This document shows, piece after piece, positions 1 through 7,727 of a stretch of DNA of 17,801 nucleotides. The position numbers and the translations under genes are program-made. Origin of the DNA: Bog-159 sp035541265. GTDB taxonomy: Bacteria > Acidobacteriota > Terriglobia > Bryobacterales > Bryobacteraceae. Every line of letters begins with the position of its first letter. Within the stretch, counting starts at the first letter, position 1. Where the stretch lies: assembly GCA_035541265.1 (NCBI GenBank), contig DATKNQ010000037.1, positions 1 through 17,801 of the forward strand. Reading direction: 5' to 3'. Below the pieces are notes generated by a model that was not told the origin of the DNA, ran no database searches, and worked only from the letters and a program-made list of their open reading frames with translations.

Positions 1-18
1 CGGAGCTTCTAATCCGAT

Positions 19-1167
19 ATGCGCCTGCGCACCTTTCCAGTCTTCCTGGCTTTCCTGGCGATGGGGTTCGCCGACGCCGTGGGGCCCTTCGTCAGTCTCG
101 CCAAGAACGAGTTTCAACTCAGCAACACGGTCGCTTCGCTGATTCCCTTCGTCGGATTCAGCATGTTCGGTTTGCTTTCCATCCCCGTGGGCATCTTCCA
201 GGATCAGCGTGGCAAGAAGTTCGTGCTGATGCTGGGCCTGCTGGTGGCGCTTGCCGGAGTGCTCAACGCCGCCTTCGGTCTCTCTTCGTTCGGGAGTTTT
301 CTGATCACCGTGTTGCTGCTGGGCGCGGGCGCGGCCATTCTCCAGGTGTCAGGAAATCCCATCATGCGCGATGTGTCCGATGAGGGCAAATACGCGCGCA
401 ATCTATCGCTCGCGCAATTTGTGAAAGCCATCGGGTCGCTATCCGGACCGATGATCCCGGTCATCGCGGCCAAATACTTCGGCATGAGTTGGAAGGTGAT
501 CTTCCCGATTTATACAGTCGCGCTGCTGGTGGCAATCGTGGCCGTCGCGGGCCTGCGCGTCGAAGAGAAGAAGAGCGAGCATCGCGCCGCCACGTTCCGT
601 TCCTGCCTGTCGCTGCTCTCGAATCCTTACGTGCTGATGATGGTTGCCGCGATCTTCTTTTACGTCGGCGCCGAGGTATCCGTCAGCGCCGGCATTCCGC
701 TGTATCTCAAAGAGCGCTTTAATATCGACATCAACAAAGTCGGCCTGCTCGGCACTGGGCTGTTCTTCACTGCACTTACCATCGGGCGATTCTCCGGCGG
801 CGTCATTCTCAACTGGATGGCGCCGCGCAAATTTTTCCTGGTCACCTGCGGCGTCTCGATCGCCGCGCTGTTGGGCATGTTCGTTCCGGACCGCACCCTT
901 GCCGTTTCGTGCTTCTTCCTCGCCGGTCTGGGATTCGCCAACATCTTTCCGCTGGTTTTCGCCATCGCGGTGGACGCCATGCCGGAGCACACCAATGAGC
1001 TATCCGGGCTGATGGTCACCGCCATTCTGGGCGGTGCGTGTCTGCCGCCGCTGATGGGCTTCGTCGCCGATCACAGCTCGGTCGAGATCAGCTTCCTGGT
1101 ACCGCTCGCGGCCATTCTGTACAACACCTGGACGGCGCTTGCGAACCGCCGCGTGGCGCACGCCTGA
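19..1167 (+). CDS. FHS-family MFS sugar permease
   Basis: A 382-residue, very hydrophobic protein with about 12 predicted membrane spans, the usual MFS size. The loop after span 2 carries a variant of MFS motif A (G58 to K67, GIFQDQRGKK). The stretch around residues 108-145 (QVSGNP, then NLSLAQF and GSLSGP) matches the pattern of the FHS family, which imports fucose, galactose, glucose or N-acetylglucosamine by proton symport in the inner membrane. The substrate cannot be read from sequence. The ROK kinase begins 7 nt downstream and the GH2 glycosidase follows, so import of the monosaccharide released by that enzyme is the natural inference. The ATG at 19 is the first start after an upstream stop at 10-12. 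No strong Shine-Dalgarno is visible in the few bases available, and the operon may begin upstream of the window. Confidence 0.88.
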   Translation: MRLRTFPVFLAFLAMGFADAVGPFVSLAKNEFQLSNTVASLIPFVGFSMFGLLSIPVGIFQDQRGKKFVLMLGLLVALAGVLNAAFGLSSFGSFLITVLLLGAGAAILQVSGNPIMRDVSDEGKYARNLSLAQFVKAIGSLSGPMIPVIAAKYFGMSWKVIFPIYTVALLVAIVAVAGLRVEEKKSEHRAATFRSCLSLLSNPYVLMMVAAIFFYVGAEVSVSAGIPLYLKERFNIDINKVGLLGTGLFFTALTIGRFSGGVILNWMAPRKFFLVTCGVSIAALLGMFVPDRTLAVSCFFLAGLGFANIFPLVFAIAVDAMPEHTNELSGLMVTAILGGACLPPLMGFVADHSSVEISFLVPLAAILYNTWTALANRRVAHA

Positions 1168-1174
1168 AACGATC

Positions 1175-2284
1175 ATGCTCAACTACTCCAACGACAATCG
1201 CGTGGTGATGACGCTCGATGCTGGCGGCACCAACTTCGTTTTCTCGGCCCTGCAGGCCAACCGTCCAGTGGTCGAAAGCTTCGCGCTGCCCGCCAACGCC
1301 GATCACCTGGCGCGGTCGCTCGCCAATATCGTCGCGGGTTTCCGCAAGGTGCAGGCGCAAGTGCCCGCGCCGCCGGTCGCGATCAGCTTCGCATTCCCCG
1401 CGCCGGCCGACTATTTCGACGGCATCATCGTGAGCCCGGGCAACCTGCCGGCGTATCGCGACGTGGCGCTCGGGCCAATGCTCGCCGATACGTTCACCCT
1501 GCCCACATTCATCAACAACGATGGCGACCTGTTCGCGTACGGCGAGGCCACCGCCGGATTCTTGCCCTATGTGAACGGCCTTCTCGAAAAGGCCGGCAGT
1601 CCGAAGCGCTATCGCAACCTGTTCGGCGTGACGCTGGGCACCGGTTTCGGCGGCGGCATCGTGCGCGATGGCGCGCTGTTCATCGGCGATAACTCCATGG
1701 CGGGCGAGATCTGGCTGGCGCGCCACAAACTGGAGCGCGAGATGAACGCCGAAGAGGGCGCCTCGATTCGTGCGGTGCGGCGCGTCTATGCGGCACGTGC
1801 GGGTCTTCGCTTCGAAGATGCACCCGAGCCTAAGGTGATTTACGAAATCGTCGAAGGCCGGGCCGCAGGAAATGTGGATGCCGCGCGCGAAGCTTTCCGC
1901 CGCATGGGCGAAGTTGCCGGCGATGCCATTGCGCAGGCCGTCACGCTGCTCGATGGACTCGTGGTGATCGGCGGCGGCATTGCGGGCGCGCATCGCCAGT
2001 TCCTGCCGGCCATTGTCGAGGAGATGAATAGCAGCTATGTCGCGCCCGATGGCACGCGATTTCCGCGCCTCGCGCAGCGCGCCTTCAATCTGGAAGACCA
2101 GGTGCAGTTGGATGTGTTTCTGAAGGGCGAGACCAAGGAACTGACCGTCCCCGGCGGCACGCGCAAAGTGCGGTTCGACGGCTTGCAGCGCACCGGCGTG
2201 GGAACATCGCGTTTGGGAACGAGCGAAGCGACGGCGATCGGCGCTTATGCCTTCGCCTTGAGCCAGCTCGACCAAGGAACTTAG
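1175..2284 (+). CDS. ROK-family sugar kinase-like protein lacking the zinc-cysteine motif
   Basis: A 369-residue ROK protein, probably a cytoplasmic ATP-dependent sugar or amino-sugar kinase. It has the N-terminal phosphate loop (D15-A-G-G-T-N), the catalytic-type segment INNDGD with D116, the second glycine-rich phosphate loop (GVTLGTGFGGG, residues 151-161) and the third (VVIGGGIAG). Canonical ROK kinases carry a zinc site of the form CxCGxxGC after the GEIGH segment. Here the equivalent stretch (AGEIWLARHKLER, residues 177-189, then EEGAS) has no cysteines. The protein is also longer than typical ROK kinases (about 300 residues), with an insert before the C-terminal GTSEATAIGAYAFAL. I chose ATG 1175 over ATG 1139 because the latter would overlap the permease by 29 nt and add an unrelated 12-residue tail. 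Its stop lies 1 nt before the GH2 start, indicating coupling. Substrate unknown. Confidence 0.85.
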   Translation: MLNYSNDNRVVMTLDAGGTNFVFSALQANRPVVESFALPANADHLARSLANIVAGFRKVQAQVPAPPVAISFAFPAPADYFDGIIVSPGNLPAYRDVALGPMLADTFTLPTFINNDGDLFAYGEATAGFLPYVNGLLEKAGSPKRYRNLFGVTLGTGFGGGIVRDGALFIGDNSMAGEIWLARHKLEREMNAEEGASIRAVRRVYAARAGLRFEDAPEPKVIYEIVEGRAAGNVDAAREAFRRMGEVAGDAIAQAVTLLDGLVVIGGGIAGAHRQFLPAIVEEMNSSYVAPDGTRFPRLAQRAFNLEDQVQLDVFLKGETKELTVPGGTRKVRFDGLQRTGVGTSRLGTSEATAIGAYAFALSQLDQGT

Positions 2285-2285
2285 T

Positions 2286-5200
2286 ATGCGCAATACGGTG
2301 TTACTGATGCTGATGGCCTTGCCCGTGTTGTTCGGACAGCCATACACGCTCGGTGTAGGCGTGTATCCTGGCTATCCCAGTGAGAACTTCGCGCCGCTGA
2401 TGAGCGCCGATCAGACTTATCGCAACTTAGCGTTACATCGGCCGGCGTATCAATCGAGCAGTTACGATTACAACCTGACGTCTCAGCTAATCACCGACGG
2501 CATCAAAGATACGCAACTGCCGCGCTGGGTTTCCGTCTCCACCAGTGAGCAAGGCGTGCTGCCGAAGAACGAACGTGAGTGGCTGCTCGATCATAACTGG
2601 GTTACTGCCGTTACTCTCAAGGGTGCGGACGGATGGGTCCAAGTCGAGTTAGCGGGCGGCGACTCACCGCGCGAAGTGGATCGCGTCGGGATTGACGCGC
2701 GCGTGCAGCCGAAACCATCCGGCGAGGCGGGCTGGACCGTCATCGTCTCGGGCTCCGGCGATGGACAGACATGGAAGGAACTCGGCCGTGCGGCCGGATC
2801 GGACAAGCCAGCGCGCGAATTCCAGCCGTCCGTTCCACTGTCCGCGCCGTCGCGCAGCCGTTTCTATCGCGTCGCTCTGCACGCGCCCAGCGTGGCCGCT
2901 TGGACGGTCGGCGAGGTCGAGTTGTTCGACAAGAACGCGCGCGTCGAAGCGGGCGGTCCATATAGTTTCACCAGCGCATGGAAGAGCGCCGGCACGGATG
3001 AAGAGTGGGTCTACGTCGATCTGGGTGCATCGTGCGAATTCGACCGCGTGGCGCTGCACTGGATCCGCCCCGCGCAGCAAGGTTCGCTCCAGGTGTCCGA
3101 CGAAGCCGTGAATTGGAAGACGCTGCAACCTATCGCCGACGACATGAAGCTGGCGCAGCCGGCGCATAGCCGCTACGTACGTCTGCTGCTGACCAAGGCC
3201 GCATCGCCCGAAGGCTACATCCTGAGCGAAATGGAAATCTACGGCCGCGGCGGACCGCTTCCGGAAGCCAAGCCCGCGCCGCCCGCGCGAGCCGATGGCC
3301 GGCTGGATCTGGCCGGCGGCGGTTGGCGCATTCAGCGCGACTCACTCGTCGAGACCGATGGCGCGGCGATCTCGAAGCCGGGATTCCCGGATAGTGACTG
3401 GCTAGTTGCCACCGTCCCCGGCACCGCACTTACCAGTTACTACAACGCGGGCGCGCTGCCCGACCCGAACTACGGCGACAACCAACTGGCGATTTCAGAC
3501 TCGTTCTTCTACGCCGATTTCTGGTACCGCAACGAATTCACGGTTCCCGCGGTAGCACCGGGCCACCACGTTTGGCTCAACTTCGACGGCATCAATTGGA
3601 AAGCCGATGTCTTCCTGAACGGCCAGAAACTGGGGCGCATCGAGGGCGGTTTCATGCGGGGCCGGTTCGATATCACGCCTTACATGCATGCCGGCCAGAC
3701 GAACGCGTTGGCCGTGCGCGTGGAGAAGAACGCCACGCCCGGCAGCAGCAAAGAAAAAACCTTCGATAATCCCGATAAGAACGGCGGCGCGCTGGGCGCC
3801 GATAATCCCACGTTCCACGCCTCCATCGGCTGGGATTGGATTCCGACGATTCGCGGCCGGAACACGGGCATTTGGAACAATGTGTATTTGACGTCAACTG
3901 GCCCGGTCGCGATCGAAGACCCGTTCGTCAATAGCGCAGTAACTCCCGGAGCAACCGTAACAGCCGATGTCACGATTGAAGCAACCGTACGCAATCAGGA
4001 GTCACAGCCAATCACCGGAACGCTGCACGGCGGCTTCGGCGATAGCGTTTTCGACGAGCCGGTCAGTCTGCCAGCCTCCGCTTCGGCCGTCGTCAAACAT
4101 GTACTGCACCTGACTAATCCGCAGCTATGGTGGCCCAATGGCTATGGCGAGCCGCATCTCTACCCGGTCAGTCTGCAGTTTGAAACAGCGGATCATGTGA
4201 CTTCCGATAATAAGTCCTTCCAGGCCGGAGTCCGCCAATTTACTTACAGCGAAGAAGGCGGCGCGCTGAAGATCTGGATCAACGGCCGCCGCTTCGTTCC
4301 CATGGGCGGTAACTGGGGCTTCAGCGAATCGATGCTGCGCTACCGCGCGCGCGAGTACGACGCGGCCGTCCGCTACCATCGCGACATGCACTTCACCATG
4401 ATCCGCAACTGGGTCGGTCAAATCGGCGAGGATGCTTTCTACGACGCCTGTGACCGGTACGGCATCGTCGTGTGGCAGGACTTCTGGCTGGCGAATCCCT
4501 ACGACGGTCCCGATCCGGACGATGACGCGCTGTTCATGCGCAACATGCGCGACACGGTGCTGCGCATCCGCAATCATCCGTCGATCGGCCTTTACTGCGG
4601 CCGCAACGAGGGTTTTCCGCCCCCGCCGCTCGAACACGGCATGCGTGAAGTGCTGGCCGACCTGCATCCCGGCCTGCACTATATTCCCAGCTCTGCCGAC
4701 AAGGTCGTGAGCGGCCACGGACCCTATCGCGCCATGCCGGTGAAGTACTACTTCGCCGAGCGCGTCACCACCAAGCTGCATAGCGAATTGGGCATGCCCA
4801 ACATCGTCAGCATGGATAGCCTGGGCGCCATGATGCCCGAATCGGATATGTGGCCGCAGGGGCGTATGTGGGGCATCCACGATTTCTCGCTCAACGGCGC
4901 ACAGGGCGGCGCATCGTTCCGCGAGCGCATCGAGAAGAGCTACGGTGGCGCAAACAGCGCGGCGGAGTGGGTGAGGCTAGCGCAGTATGTCAATTACGAA
5001 GGCTATCGCGCCATGTTCGAGGCGCAGAGTAAGAATCGCATGGGCCTGCTCATCTGGATGAGTCATCCCACATGGCCGTCCTTCGTCTGGCAGACTTATG
5101 ACTATTACCTCGAGCCGACCGCCGCCTACTTCGGCGCGAAGAAAGCCTGCGAGCCGTTGCACATCCAATGGAATCCGGTCACGGACAATGTGGAAGTCGT

Positions 5201-5726
5201 GAACTACAGCGCGGGCCTGGTACAAGGACTTACCGCCACGGTCGAACTCGTTAACATGGAGGGCACAGTAAAGTGGCAGATGCCGGCGGATGTCGAGAGC
5301 GCCGAAGATACAGTCTCCACTCCGATCCACATGGAGTATCCGGCCGGGCTGACACCCGTGCATTTCATTCGCCTGAAGCTAACCCGGGCCGGTGAAGTCC
5401 TCTCGGATAACTTCTACTGGCGCGGTACGGAAGAGGGCAATTACCGAGCGCTGCGCGATCTGCCGAAGGTGAAGCTCGATGCCAGGACCCGTACCGAACG
5501 CCGCGACGATCTCTGGACTTTGACCACCACGGTCCACAATCCGGCCAACACGCCAGTCTTGATGATCAAGCTGAAAGCCGTGCGCTCGGTTTCCGGCGAC
5601 CGCATCCTGCCGGCGATCTACAGTGACAATTACATCGCGCTCATGCCTGGAGAGAGCCGCACCATCCGCACCGAACTGTACGATGCCGACACGCGCGGCG
5701 AGAAACCGAGTATCGTAATCGAGTGA
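2286..5726 (+). CDS. Secreted GH2 exo-glycosidase with two discoidin-like domains
   Basis: An 1146-residue exported glycoside hydrolase family 2 protein. A signal peptide (residues 1 to about 17, LLMLMALPVLFG) precedes two discoidin/F5-8C-like carbohydrate-binding domains (about 45-220 and 222-322). Then come the GH2 jelly-roll sugar-binding domain (about 340-545), an Ig-like domain, a TIM barrel (about 640-960) and C-terminal Ig domains. The final domain (about 1055-1146, with SDNYIALMPGE) resembles the Ig domain of exo-beta-glucosaminidases. The acid/base candidate is E775 in YCGRNEG and the nucleophile candidate is E834 in HSELGMP, both at positions typical of clan GH-A. The layout best fits the beta-mannosidase / exo-beta-D-glucosaminidase branch, but the exact linkage is uncertain. 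The gene starts 1 nt after the ROK kinase stop and ends in a GTGA junction 6 nt before the DUF2147 start. Its job is presumably to release sugars for the upstream permease and kinase. Confidence 0.88.
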   Translation: MRNTVLLMLMALPVLFGQPYTLGVGVYPGYPSENFAPLMSADQTYRNLALHRPAYQSSSYDYNLTSQLITDGIKDTQLPRWVSVSTSEQGVLPKNEREWLLDHNWVTAVTLKGADGWVQVELAGGDSPREVDRVGIDARVQPKPSGEAGWTVIVSGSGDGQTWKELGRAAGSDKPAREFQPSVPLSAPSRSRFYRVALHAPSVAAWTVGEVELFDKNARVEAGGPYSFTSAWKSAGTDEEWVYVDLGASCEFDRVALHWIRPAQQGSLQVSDEAVNWKTLQPIADDMKLAQPAHSRYVRLLLTKAASPEGYILSEMEIYGRGGPLPEAKPAPPARADGRLDLAGGGWRIQRDSLVETDGAAISKPGFPDSDWLVATVPGTALTSYYNAGALPDPNYGDNQLAISDSFFYADFWYRNEFTVPAVAPGHHVWLNFDGINWKADVFLNGQKLGRIEGGFMRGRFDITPYMHAGQTNALAVRVEKNATPGSSKEKTFDNPDKNGGALGADNPTFHASIGWDWIPTIRGRNTGIWNNVYLTSTGPVAIEDPFVNSAVTPGATVTADVTIEATVRNQESQPITGTLHGGFGDSVFDEPVSLPASASAVVKHVLHLTNPQLWWPNGYGEPHLYPVSLQFETADHVTSDNKSFQAGVRQFTYSEEGGALKIWINGRRFVPMGGNWGFSESMLRYRAREYDAAVRYHRDMHFTMIRNWVGQIGEDAFYDACDRYGIVVWQDFWLANPYDGPDPDDDALFMRNMRDTVLRIRNHPSIGLYCGRNEGFPPPPLEHGMREVLADLHPGLHYIPSSADKVVSGHGPYRAMPVKYYFAERVTTKLHSELGMPNIVSMDSLGAMMPESDMWPQGRMWGIHDFSLNGAQGGASFRERIEKSYGGANSAAEWVRLAQYVNYEGYRAMFEAQSKNRMGLLIWMSHPTWPSFVWQTYDYYLEPTAAYFGAKKACEPLHIQWNPVTDNVEVVNYSAGLVQGLTATVELVNMEGTVKWQMPADVESAEDTVSTPIHMEYPAGLTPVHFIRLKLTRAGEVLSDNFYWRGTEEGNYRALRDLPKVKLDARTRTERRDDLWTLTTTVHNPANTPVLMIKLKAVRSVSGDRILPAIYSDNYIALMPGESRTIRTELYDADTRGEKPSIVIE

Positions 5727-5731
5727 ACGCC

Positions 5732-6175
5732 ATGCGCAAAGTAGTTACAGCGAGCGCCGCCCTGTTCGCGGTCGCACTCGCGATGTGGGCGGCGGAGGCC
5801 CCACTCTCGACACCCATTGGCCGATGGAAAACGATCGACGATAAAACCGGACAGCCAAAAGCCATCGTCCGGATCTACGAAGAAAACGGCAAGCTATTTG
5901 GAAAAATCGAGGCGACCCTCCAGCCGGACGCCAAGAAGTTTTGCGATAAGTGCAAAGACCAGCGCAAAGGTCAGCCGGTTATAGGCATGGTGATCCTGCG
6001 CGGCATGCAACAAAAGGGCGACGAATACACCGGCGGCGATATCCTCGACCCCGACAACGGATCGGTCTATCGATGTAAGATGCACCTAGAAGACGGCGGC
6101 CGCAAGCTGTCAGTGCGCGGCTTCATCGGCTTCTCGCTGCTGGGCCGTTCGCAGACTTGGACGCGCGAGCCTTAA
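5732..6175 (+). CDS. Secreted DUF2147 domain protein
   Basis: A 147-residue protein with a signal peptide (residues 1-21, ending AMWAAEA) and one DUF2147 domain. Diagnostic features are GRWKTIDD near the mature N-terminus, a CxxC pair (C71, C74 in FCDKC), GGDILDP followed by YRCK (C105), and the closing RGFIGFSLLGRSQTW. The family forms small periplasmic or extracellular beta-barrel-like proteins of unknown function, sometimes linked to envelope or lipid biology. I prefer ATG 5732 over GTG 5723 because it gives a standard signal peptide. GTG 5723 overlaps the GH2 stop, so the genes are probably co-transcribed. The stop lies in a TTAA palindrome (6172-6175) that also ends the opposing M28 gene. 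Family assignment is firm; function is unknown. Confidence 0.85.
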   Translation: MRKVVTASAALFAVALAMWAAEAPLSTPIGRWKTIDDKTGQPKAIVRIYEENGKLFGKIEATLQPDAKKFCDKCKDQRKGQPVIGMVILRGMQQKGDEYTGGDILDPDNGSVYRCKMHLEDGGRKLSVRGFIGFSLLGRSQTWTREP

Positions 6176-7050
6176 TAACCTTCCATGTGCTTCAGCACTT
6201 GTATCAGGACGGCGCCGACGACTTCGAAGCTATGCGCACTGACCTTGTCGATGGTATCCGCGGGCGTGTGCCAGTAAGTCTTGTCGAAGTCGATTAAGTC
6301 CACCGCATCCACGCCCATCTTGACGAAAGGCATGTGATCGTCATCGGTCGGGCCGCCCGTATCCAGGAAATACTTGCCGTAGCCAAGCTGCGTGGCAGTG
6401 GTCCAAATCAGCTTCAATAGCGCGGGCGACGAATTTCCCTCTTGCATGATGTCCAGGTCTTTGTCGCCGATCATATCCACGTTGATGAGCGCCTTCAGCC
6501 GCCCCAGCGTGCCATCGGCTGACCAACGCTCCGCCAGGTGCCGGCTGCCGTACAAGCTGTCGGTATCCGACCATTCGCCGAACGCTTCCTCGCCATCGAA
6601 CCACACCAGGTAGATGTCGTCCGGGTGCGGCGTGCCTTGCAAAGCCTCGGCCATCTCCAGCAGAAACGCCGTGGACGAGCCGCCATCGTCCGCGCCCACG
6701 AAGCGCACACCCGCCATTTTCTTCGTGTCGTAGTGTCCGGTGAACGCAACGGCGCGCCCCGACCTACCTTTGAACCGCGCGATGATATTGACCATCGGAA
6801 TCGGCCCCATCGGCGTGTGGCCGGTGAAGCTGTCTTCGATCACTTCCGCGCCGCGCGGCTTCAGTTGTTCCAAGATGTAAGCGCGCAGGCTGCGCAGCGC
6901 CGCCGAGCCCGGAGGACGCGGCCCGAACGACACCACCTTGCGCTCAAACTCCATGGCGCGCGCGCCGCTGAACTCGCGGCTCTCAGCCGGAACCGCCCAA
7001 CACAATGCCGCCACCAACAGCGCGCTCAAGACGATTTTCTTGCGGTGCAT
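6172..7050 (-). CDS. Exported M28-family glutaminyl-peptide cyclotransferase-like protein
   Basis: A 292-residue protein with a signal peptide (residues 1-24, MHRKKIVLSALLVAALC then VPAES) and an M28 zinc-aminopeptidase fold. Its motifs match animal-type (type II) glutaminyl cyclase especially well: GHYDTK (H106, D108), VGADD (D121/D122), WFDGEEAF (E154, E155), WSDTDSLYGSRHLA (residues 160-173), NVDMIGD (D192), DDDHMPF (D238, H239) and YWHTPAD (W260, H261). In human QPCT the zinc ligands are Asp, Glu and His in the equivalent segments. The expected reaction is cyclisation of N-terminal glutamine to pyroglutamate in the periplasm, with aminopeptidase activity as the alternative. ATG 7050 is the only start that gives a clean signal peptide. 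The first 25 nt lie inside the end of the preceding methyltransferase gene, so expression is coupled. Confidence 0.85.
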   Translation of the reverse strand: MHRKKIVLSALLVAALCWAVPAESREFSGARAMEFERKVVSFGPRPPGSAALRSLRAYILEQLKPRGAEVIEDSFTGHTPMGPIPMVNIIARFKGRSGRAVAFTGHYDTKKMAGVRFVGADDGGSSTAFLLEMAEALQGTPHPDDIYLVWFDGEEAFGEWSDTDSLYGSRHLAERWSADGTLGRLKALINVDMIGDKDLDIMQEGNSSPALLKLIWTTATQLGYGKYFLDTGGPTDDDHMPFVKMGVDAVDLIDFDKTYWHTPADTIDKVSAHSFEVVGAVLIQVLKHMEGY

Positions 7051-7727
7051 ATGTATCCGAGAGTAAAGTTGCGGTCGCGGTCCAGAAAATCCAGAAACGG
7101 AATTACCAGCGCCGGTGGAACCAATAACAACGCGGCGGGAAGAAAACCCAGCCAGCGGAGGCCGCCTGTAAAGAATTGTAGCCCGTTCAGCAGCCGCCGG
7201 GCCAGCAAGCGGAAGTATCCGCCCACCGGCTCGACCCGGATTTCCACCATGCCAGCCTGTTCCAGCAAGTAAGTCATGCCGTGCCGCGTGTAACGAAAAT
7301 AATCGTGCGGCGACTGGTGCACTTCCCATTCATGCGGCACCACCACCAACAGCGGTGCGGCGCCGGTCAGCGTGCGCGCGATCTCCCGCAGGACACATCC
7401 CGGCGCGCGCACGTGCTCGAGCGTGACGATGTTGATGGCTGCATCGAAGCAACCGGAACGGAAGGGCAGGCAAGTGAGATCCGCCACGGCGTCCAGGCGG
7501 CTGTAGTCCCACGAATCGTCGCCGACGGCCAGGTCCACGCCGCAATAGTGCTGCTCGGCGAAATAGCGCGCATGCCGCGCTTCGCCGGCGCCGGCATCGA
7601 GCACGCGCGCGCCGGCCGGCAACCCTCCCGCGAAGCGGGCGACCGCGTCCTGGATGGCTGCCTCGAAATGCAGAATGTGGCGTGCCAGCCAGCGCGGCAA
7701 CCGCTCGACGAGTGCGGCGTTGTTCAT
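7026..7727 (-). CDS. Class I SAM-dependent methyltransferase
   Basis: A 233-residue methyltransferase of the Methyltransf_11 type. Motif I is VLDAGAGEARHARYF (from residue 42), the acidic end of strand beta2 is GVDLA, and VTLEHV at about 101-106 fits the motif after strand beta4. The C-terminal part (LGFLPAALLLVPPALVIPFLDFL) is strongly hydrophobic, which suggests membrane association and a lipid-like or lipid-linked substrate. ATG 7727 overlaps the stop of the upstream methyltransferase in an ATGA junction (7724-7727), so I prefer it over in-frame starts further upstream. The downstream M28 gene begins 25 nt before this stop. The substrate is not identifiable. Confidence 0.85.
   Translation of the reverse strand: MNNAALVERLPRWLARHILHFEAAIQDAVARFAGGLPAGARVLDAGAGEARHARYFAEQHYCGVDLAVGDDSWDYSRLDAVADLTCLPFRSGCFDAAINIVTLEHVRAPGCVLREIARTLTGAAPLLVVVPHEWEVHQSPHDYFRYTRHGMTYLLEQAGMVEIRVEPVGGYFRLLARRLLNGLQFFTGGLRWLGFLPAALLLVPPALVIPFLDFLDRDRNFTLGYICTARKSS

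Noticed and set aside
1..12. CGG AGC TTC TAA at the window edge as the end of an upstream gene.
   Set aside because: Four codons cannot be distinguished from chance, though the compact layout makes an upstream operon member plausible.
1088..2347. A 419-codon open frame on the minus strand opposite the ROK kinase gene.
   Set aside because: It is a mirror of a GC-rich coding gene: the opposite strand shows clear ROK motifs, while this translation is rich in His, Arg and Gln with no domain pattern.
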